Below are positions 5,403 through 9,696 of a stretch of 9,696 nt of DNA, piece after piece. The stretch covers positions 1-9,696 of the forward strand of contig JAMCTA010000106.1 of assembly GCA_023381895.1 (NCBI GenBank), read 5' to 3'. A model generated the notes under the pieces. That model was not told the DNA's origin. It ran no database searches and saw only the letters and a program-made list of their open reading frames with translations. The number at the start of each line of letters is the position of its first letter. Positions within the stretch are counted from its first letter, which is position 1. A program made the translations under genes and the position numbers. Origin of the DNA: Chloroflexota bacterium (GTDB lineage: Bacteria > Chloroflexota > UBA4733).

Positions 5403-6491
5403 TCACTCCGGAGCTACTCCATACCAGAGATCGATTGGCTTCTCAACCTTTCGATAGAAGGGTAACGCAACCGTCTGCCCGGTTCTTGCGGACTCATAGC
5501 CAGCGTAGATCATCTCAAGCACGGCTCGTCCATCTTCACCTGTTTCAAGAGGGGTGTGATCAGCAGCGACACAATCGATGAAGTGCTGCATTTCTGCGGC
5601 GAAGCCGTAGTGCCACAGCTCATCGTACATCGTGAAGGACCAGCCGCTGGTAGAGGCGGCCTTCTCTACGGCATAGCCGTAGCCCGTTTCGCTGTAGGTC
5701 GTGAGCGACGAGCCGAGTAGAAGGTCTGCGTAGGTAACGCCCTTGCTGCCGTAGATCTCAGCCCGATCCTGCATGCCCCCTTGTTGCACCCAGGAGGTCT
5801 CGTTCAGCCCAACGGCACCGCCGGCGAATGTCACGATGATAATGGCGTGGTCCTCACCTCTGGTCCGGTTGCTGTGGAGGAATGTATTGAGCTGGGCAGA
5901 GACGCTCTTCACCGCCGGCTTGCCCAAGACGTGCCGGAACCATTCGAGCCCATGGCACCCCATATCCATGAGGACGCCGCCGCCGGAGCGGTCGACATCC
6001 CAGAACCAAGGGCTGTGCGGCCCCGAGTGCTTTTCGAGCTGCTTCACGAGATACACTTCCCCCAGGGCTCCCTCCTGCACGAGCATCCGTGCGCGCTCGT
6101 ACTTGGGGGTGAAGACCAGGGTCTCGGCGTACATGAGCTTTACGCCGTGTGTGCGACAGGCGGCAATCATCGCGTCTGCTTCATCGAGTGTGCGGCAGAG
6201 CGGTTTCTCCACAATGACGTGCTTCCCAGTTTGTGCCGCTGCGATGCAGATCTCAGCGTGGAGGTCATTCGGGACTGCGATGGTGACTACGTCGATGTCG
6301 CTGCGCTCGAGGAGTGCGTGCCAGGCCGGCTCAACCGTGGGGATCGCGAAGCGGTGTGCGAGCTCACGTGCACGCTCGCCTCTCCGGCTTGTAATGGCAA
6401 CGACACTTGCGTTCTTCACCTGGGCTAAGGCTGTGGCGTGAAGCTCTGTGACGAAGCCTGCTCCGATGAGTCCGACTCGCACTGTGGTCAT
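5403..6491 (-). CDS. Gfo/Idh/MocA-family NAD(P)-dependent oxidoreductase
   Basis: A 362-residue cytoplasmic dehydrogenase of the family that oxidises or isomerises sugars, inositols and related polyols. The N-terminal Rossmann fold starts at residue 4 with VGLIGAGFVTELHA (GxG at 10-12), and the family hallmark EKP is at 95-97 (HVIVEKPLCRTLDEAD). The C-terminal alpha/beta domain carries GGGVLMDMGCHG, with Asp176 and His180 in the usual catalytic positions, and later ETSWVQQGG, typical of the substrate-side beta sheet. The ATG start has GAGGAG 8 bases upstream. Length is normal. The substrate cannot be assigned: the family is very broad, and the downstream genes (an unknown membrane protein and serA) give no clear pathway. 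It may head a three-gene transcript. Confidence 0.93.
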   Translation of the reverse strand: MTTVRVGLIGAGFVTELHATALAQVKNASVVAITSRRGERARELAHRFAIPTVEPAWHALLERSDIDVVTIAVPNDLHAEICIAAAQTGKHVIVEKPLCRTLDEADAMIAACRTHGVKLMYAETLVFTPKYERARMLVQEGALGEVYLVKQLEKHSGPHSPWFWDVDRSGGGVLMDMGCHGLEWFRHVLGKPAVKSVSAQLNTFLHSNRTRGEDHAIIIVTFAGGAVGLNETSWVQQGGMQDRAEIYGSKGVTYADLLLGSSLTTYSETGYGYAVEKAASTSGWSFTMYDELWHYGFAAEMQHFIDCVAADHTPLETGEDGRAVLEMIYAGYESARTGQTVALPFYRKVEKPIDLWYGVAPE

Positions 6492-6698
6492 CAGTTCTTC
6501 TCCTCGTGGAACGGCCGTGGCTCAAGGGCCTCGCGGCGCCGCGGTCCTCTGCGGGCTGGCGCTCCATTCCTCAATGTGGCCGTCGATAGCGCGAGGAGCT
6601 ATCGTCTGCGCCGGGCATGGATGCGCCAGACCTTCAGACGGGTCGCACCGTCGCTTCCACAGTCTACTACTATTGATTCGGTAATGAGGAATGACGCG
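6492..6698. other. Spacer between moeA and the oxidoreductase gene with hairpins
   Basis: No gene. It holds a clean 7-pair hairpin, CGATAGC/GCTATCG with a 7-base loop (6584-6604), and a 12-base perfect palindrome, CGCGGCGCCGCG (6532-6543), close to the oxidoreductase ribosome binding site. On the minus strand the first could end moeA transcripts and the second lies in the leader of the next gene. No convincing promoter was found, so readthrough from moeA cannot be ruled out. Confidence 0.4.
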
Positions 6699-7946
6699 CT
6701 AGTATTGCCAAACAGCGACTGTTGCCCCCGTCGGTAGCCCGTGCTGCTCGCTCGGCACCCGGATCAACCCATTGGCACGCACGACGGTGAAGATGAGATT
6801 CGACTTTCCGAGCACCGGCTCTGCCAGAATCTCTCCATTCGCTTCGAACACACGCACCTGGACGTAGTCTTCCCGTCCGCCGGATGGTGGCACATCTCTA
6901 GTGAGGACGGCACGGATCGGGACTCGTTCTGGATCAGTCGCCCCTTGGAGACGCTCCAGGCACGGGCGAACGAAGAGCCTGAATATTGCAAAGGCGGACA
7001 CCGGGTTGCCTGGCAGCCCGAAGAATGGACGGCCTCCGACCCAGGCAAGCAGTGTTGGCTTCCCAGGACGGACGGCGATACCGTGAATCACGACTCGCGC
7101 TCCCGGCATCTCGTCCAGGATAGCTCGTGTCAGGTCTCTGGTGCCGACAGAGCTGCCCCCGGAGACGATGACGGCGGTCGCGCCACGTAACGCCGTCTCC
7201 ACTAGTGCTTTGAGCTGAGCAGGGTCGTCGCGACTAATGCCCAGCAGCCAGGGTTGCCCTCCAGACTCTTGCACCAAAGCAGCGAGGAGCGTGCTATTGA
7301 CATCGCGAACCTGGGCTGGCCCAGGCTCGACGTGCGGTGGCACTACCTCATCGCCACCTGAGATGATTGCTACGACTGGCCGCCGGGCCACGGGCACTTC
7401 AACACAGCCAATGGCAGCGAGGCCACCCAGGTCGTCCGGCCGGAGGCGGCGGCCGGCCTGCAAGAGCAGCTCGCCGCGATGAACGTCTTCACCCTGGGCG
7501 ATGGTGTTGCCTCCTGGCTCTACAGAGTGGCTCACCACGATGCGGCCTGGCATCGATGGGACGGTCCATTCCACCATGACCACAGCGCTGGCGCCTGCCG
7601 GCAGCATGGCGCCGGTAGGGATCTTGACCGCCTGACCGCGCGCCACCGTGACTGTTGGCTCCTGACCCATCACCACTTCGCCGGTCACGTCCAGCTCGAC
7701 CGGGCGCTCGGCACTGGCGTCGCCGAGATCGGCGGCCTGGACAGCGAAACCATCGACGGTCGAGCGTGGGAAGGCGGGAAGGTCATCGGGGGCGTAGATG
7801 TCTTCGTAGAGATAGCGACCAAGACCAGCCTGGAGCGAGACGAGTTCACGCTCCAGTTGGGGCTGCCAGCCGGCGATGAAGCGTCTCCACGCCTCCGTCG
7901 GGAGGGGGGTGTCGGTAAAGGCATTGACGGGATTGACGATAGGCAC
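6699..7946 (-). CDS. moeA: Molybdopterin molybdenumtransferase MoeA
   Basis: Cytoplasmic enzyme that inserts molybdate into adenylylated molybdopterin, the last general step of molybdenum cofactor synthesis. I place the start at the GTG at 7944-7946, where GGAGGA sits 7 bases upstream; a longer frame from 8024 (TTG) has no ribosome binding site and adds 26 untypical residues. The 415-residue protein has the MoeA hallmarks: LPAFPRSTVDGFAV (about 56-69), the KIPTGAMLPAGAS segment (108-120), the MPT-binding VSGGSSVGTRD (261-271), VRPGKPTLL (292-300), GLPGNPVSAF (310-319) and a C-terminal domain IV. Length is normal. No mogA, moaA-E or molybdate transporter gene is next to it. It is divergent from the MFS gene, with 216 bases between the two starts. 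Confidence 0.95.
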   Translation of the reverse strand: MPIVNPVNAFTDTPLPTEAWRRFIAGWQPQLERELVSLQAGLGRYLYEDIYAPDDLPAFPRSTVDGFAVQAADLGDASAERPVELDVTGEVVMGQEPTVTVARGQAVKIPTGAMLPAGASAVVMVEWTVPSMPGRIVVSHSVEPGGNTIAQGEDVHRGELLLQAGRRLRPDDLGGLAAIGCVEVPVARRPVVAIISGGDEVVPPHVEPGPAQVRDVNSTLLAALVQESGGQPWLLGISRDDPAQLKALVETALRGATAVIVSGGSSVGTRDLTRAILDEMPGARVVIHGIAVRPGKPTLLAWVGGRPFFGLPGNPVSAFAIFRLFVRPCLERLQGATDPERVPIRAVLTRDVPPSGGREDYVQVRVFEANGEILAEPVLGKSNLIFTVVRANGLIRVPSEQHGLPTGATVAVWQY

Positions 7947-8106
7947 TCGATCTTCCTCCGCAGCATACTTGTGATGGCTGGCTCTAGAAACCAATTGTCC
8001 CAGCAGCCGCACAAGTGGGGCCAATGCCCAGGATCACGAACAACCGTGAGGACATGGAGACCGGGTCCTCTCGTAGGGATTTGTGGTGATGAGGGCGGCA
8101 GTACCA

Positions 8107-8134
8107 CCTAGCCTGTTGCCTGCAACCAGCTAGG
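8107..8134. promoter_or_regulatory. 28-base dyad in the moeA/MFS divergent region
   Basis: Nested inverted repeats share one centre: outer CCTAGC (8107-8112) with GCTAGG (8129-8134), and inner GTTGC (8115-8119) with GCAAC (8122-8126), separated by 2-base mismatched steps. Eleven pairs over 28 bases, centred 42 bases before the MFS start. The form fits an operator for a dimeric regulator or a leader hairpin; no regulator gene is adjacent. A second inverted repeat, GAGGAC/GTCCTC (8048-8070), lies further upstream. No consensus promoter was recognised. Confidence 0.45.
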
Positions 8135-8162
8135 CTGGAAGAGTGCGAGAGTTGCGGCGTCA

Positions 8163-9410
8163 ATGGAGGATAGTGTGGTAGCTGGCGACGTCAAGCCGGG
8201 GCAGCGCCGGGCACGCTGGCTGCTCATTACCGCGGCGGCGGGGGTGGCTCTCAGCCTCAGCGTGTTCGCGGTGGCCTTCAACTTCTATGCGATCGCTGTG
8301 GGCGTCGATACCGTAGCGCTCGGCAACATCAATGCTGCTGTTGCCATTGGAGCGGCGCTTGCTGTGCTACCCGCGGGCTTGCTGGCGGATTCCTGGGGCC
8401 GGAAGCGCACTCTTATGGTGGGAGGCATGCTCTTCGTCACCGGCGCAGCGGCGCAGAGCCTGGTAGTCCATCCGGTCATCTTGGGACTAGGTGGCTTCCT
8501 GGCAGGCGCCGGTGGCGCCACTGCGGAGGTGGTCAGCCTACCCGTACTGGTGGAGATCACATCGCCTGATGAGCAGCCATTTGTGCTCTCGCTGGCTGGT
8601 GCACTCCAGGCCGGTGGGGGTGCTGTAGGCAGCGTGCTGGGCGGGGTGCTGCCAGGATGGTGGGCGGAGATACTCAATGTCAGCTCCCGAGGCGCGGTTG
8701 CGCTCCGCTTCACGCTCCTGTTTGCTCTCGCGACGGCAGCTCTCCCGTCACTCGCCTTTCTCCTCGCTTTTTCAGAGCGGCGCTCAGCAACGCACATCGC
8801 AGAAGCATCCCGTTATGGCCCGCGGGGCTGGTGGCCCTTGCTCTGGCGGGGCGGCGCGGTTACTGGCACTGTTGGCTTAGGAGCTGGCTTGCTCATCCCC
8901 TACCTCAATCTGTATTTCGTTGGTCAGCTTCAGGCGACGCTCGCGCAGTTCGGCCTGCTTGCTGGAGTGACGAGTGTCCTCGTCGCCCTTGCGACCGCAG
9001 TGGCTGGCTGGGTGATTCCACGCCTCGGTATGGCGCGGACCATGGTGCTGACGCAGGGGATCGCAACGTTCTTGCTCGCAGGTCTTGCGCTGGCGCCCTG
9101 CTTTGCGCTGGCAGCACCGCTGTTTACGTTGCGCAGCATGGCGATGGACATGGCACAGCCTGCCGCTGTGGGTTGGCTCATCCGCCGGGTGCCCGGTCAC
9201 ATGCGGGCGGTGAGTTACGGATTACTGCTTATCGCGTTTCAAGTGCCGTGGGCCGTGGGGTCTGCGCTCAGCGGATTAGTTCGGACCGCTGGCGGCTTCT
9301 CCCTTGCTTTTGCCCTCACGGGCGGCTGCTATCTCGCTTCCACCTTGCTTTGGGCCGCCCTATTTCGCAGTGATGCCACCGCGCCGTCTTTAGGCGAGGC
9401 TACCCTTTGA
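8163..9410 (+). CDS. MFS transporter, about 12 membrane segments
   Basis: A 415-residue inner-membrane carrier of the major facilitator superfamily. The hydropathy pattern fits about 12 helices in two halves with a central cytoplasmic loop at about 203-228 (SERRSATHIAEASRYGPRG). The family motif A between helices 2 and 3 is clear: GLLADSWGRKR (72-82), with Asp76 and the basic cluster; a weaker copy, GWVIPRLGMAR, lies in the second half near residue 284. The ATG at 8163 has no good ribosome binding site; a GTG four codons later (8175) has GGAGG 5 bases upstream, lying across the ATG itself, and is an equally possible start. The substrate is unknown; drug or metabolite efflux and sugar uptake are both possible. 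It is the only plus-strand gene and converges on the L,D-transpeptidase gene with 17 bases between stop codons. Confidence 0.93.
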   Translation: MEDSVVAGDVKPGQRRARWLLITAAAGVALSLSVFAVAFNFYAIAVGVDTVALGNINAAVAIGAALAVLPAGLLADSWGRKRTLMVGGMLFVTGAAAQSLVVHPVILGLGGFLAGAGGATAEVVSLPVLVEITSPDEQPFVLSLAGALQAGGGAVGSVLGGVLPGWWAEILNVSSRGAVALRFTLLFALATAALPSLAFLLAFSERRSATHIAEASRYGPRGWWPLLWRGGAVTGTVGLGAGLLIPYLNLYFVGQLQATLAQFGLLAGVTSVLVALATAVAGWVIPRLGMARTMVLTQGIATFLLAGLALAPCFALAAPLFTLRSMAMDMAQPAAVGWLIRRVPGHMRAVSYGLLLIAFQVPWAVGSALSGLVRTAGGFSLAFALTGGCYLASTLLWAALFRSDATAPSLGEATL

Positions 9411-9427
9411 GGGCGGAGTGGTGCTGA

Positions 9428-9696
9428 TCAAGGAGCGATGACGACAGTGGTCCCATTTGGCGTCCACGTATAGAGGAATTTCATCGCAGTGTGGGGTACC
9501 TGGACACAGCCGTGACTCGCGTCAGGTCCATTCTCCGAACCCGGTCCATAGACTGAGTTGGGCTCCCACGGTGCGTCGTGGATGAAGTAGCCCTCGGAGT
9601 GAAAGTGCATCACCCACTTGACCTTGCTGCGCGGGTACCAAAAAGGACTGCTCTTCGGCCAGGGAGAAATGAACACGTAGGGGCTGGCGTGCCACG
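9428..9696 (-). CDS. L,D-transpeptidase, YkuD catalytic domain (N-terminus cut by window edge)
   Basis: The frame stays open to base 9696, so only the last 89 residues are seen and the start lies outside the window. The visible part is the catalytic half of a YkuD domain: HFHSEGYFIHDAPW with the conserved His, then about 20 residues later the active-site motif SHGCVQVP with the nucleophilic Cys, and a short C-terminal strand ending in TTVVIAP. These enzymes act outside the cytoplasm and make 3-3 cross-links in peptidoglycan or attach proteins to it. After the Cys the usual Arg or Asn is replaced by Gln (CVQ), a mild variant. The GTG at 9676 should not be taken as the start because conserved-looking sequence (WHASPY) continues upstream of it. 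Confidence 0.93.
   Translation of the reverse strand, partial: WHASPYVFISPWPKSSPFWYPRSKVKWVMHFHSEGYFIHDAPWEPNSVYGPGSENGPDASHGCVQVPHTAMKFLYTWTPNGTTVVIAP

Noticed and set aside
5773..6441. Two plus-strand open frames of about 215-222 codons
   Set aside because: Both are antisense to the Gfo/Idh/MocA gene, whose motifs are unmistakable; the frames show no family pattern.
7947..8024. Longer moeA start (TTG at 8024)
   Set aside because: The extra 26 residues do not resemble a MoeA N-terminus and no ribosome binding site precedes the TTG, whereas the GTG at 7946 has GGAGGA 7 bases upstream.
7479..8111. Plus-strand open frame of 210 codons
   Set aside because: Antisense to moeA for most of its length, with no domain and no ribosome binding site.
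9411..9427. Bidirectional terminator between the MFS and L,D-transpeptidase genes
   Set aside because: The 17-base gap has no inverted repeat or T-run.

Overview
The window looks like an accessory-light stretch of a GC-rich bacterial chromosome. Its gene style fits Chloroflexota (possibly Ktedonobacteria or Thermomicrobia): many GTG starts preceded by GGAGG-type ribosome binding sites, a DUF2089 zinc-ribbon/HTH protein, a MalK/UgpC-type ATPase without its permeases, and an L,D-transpeptidase. The phylum call is an inference from protein style only and is tentative. I see no rRNA, tRNA, CRISPR array, phage gene or transposase gene.

Layout. Nearly everything is on the minus strand; only the MFS transporter is on plus. 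Left end (1-475): a DUF2089 regulator cut by the window edge, with a near-consensus promoter upstream. Next (476-945): a MITE-like palindromic repeat (copy 1), then about 335 bases without a gene that hold three separate hairpins. Then (946-2570): a small membrane-anchored protein of unknown function downstream of a MalK/UgpC/MsiK-type sugar ABC ATPase. The 580 bases between that ATPase and serA hold a folded leader and repeat copy 2, whose right end supplies the serA stop codon. At 3151-6491 lie, in transcription order, a Gfo/Idh/MocA oxidoreductase, a membrane-anchored protein of unknown function and serA, with gaps of 67 and 64 bases, so possibly one transcript. At 6699-7946 is moeA, divergent from an MFS transporter (8163-9410); a 28-base dyad lies between them. 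A YkuD-family L,D-transpeptidase, cut by the right edge, converges on the MFS gene.

Functionally this is mostly housekeeping: serine biosynthesis (serA), molybdenum cofactor assembly (moeA), energising of sugar import (ABC ATPase), peptidoglycan cross-linking (L,D-transpeptidase), an efflux or uptake carrier (MFS) and a sugar- or polyol-type dehydrogenase. I did not find a convincing new multi-gene system. The points most worth following are the two-copy palindromic element and its position at the serA stop codon, the promoter/operator of the DUF2089 gene, the folded leader of the ABC gene, the hairpin cluster at 612-945 and the moeA/MFS intergenic dyad.
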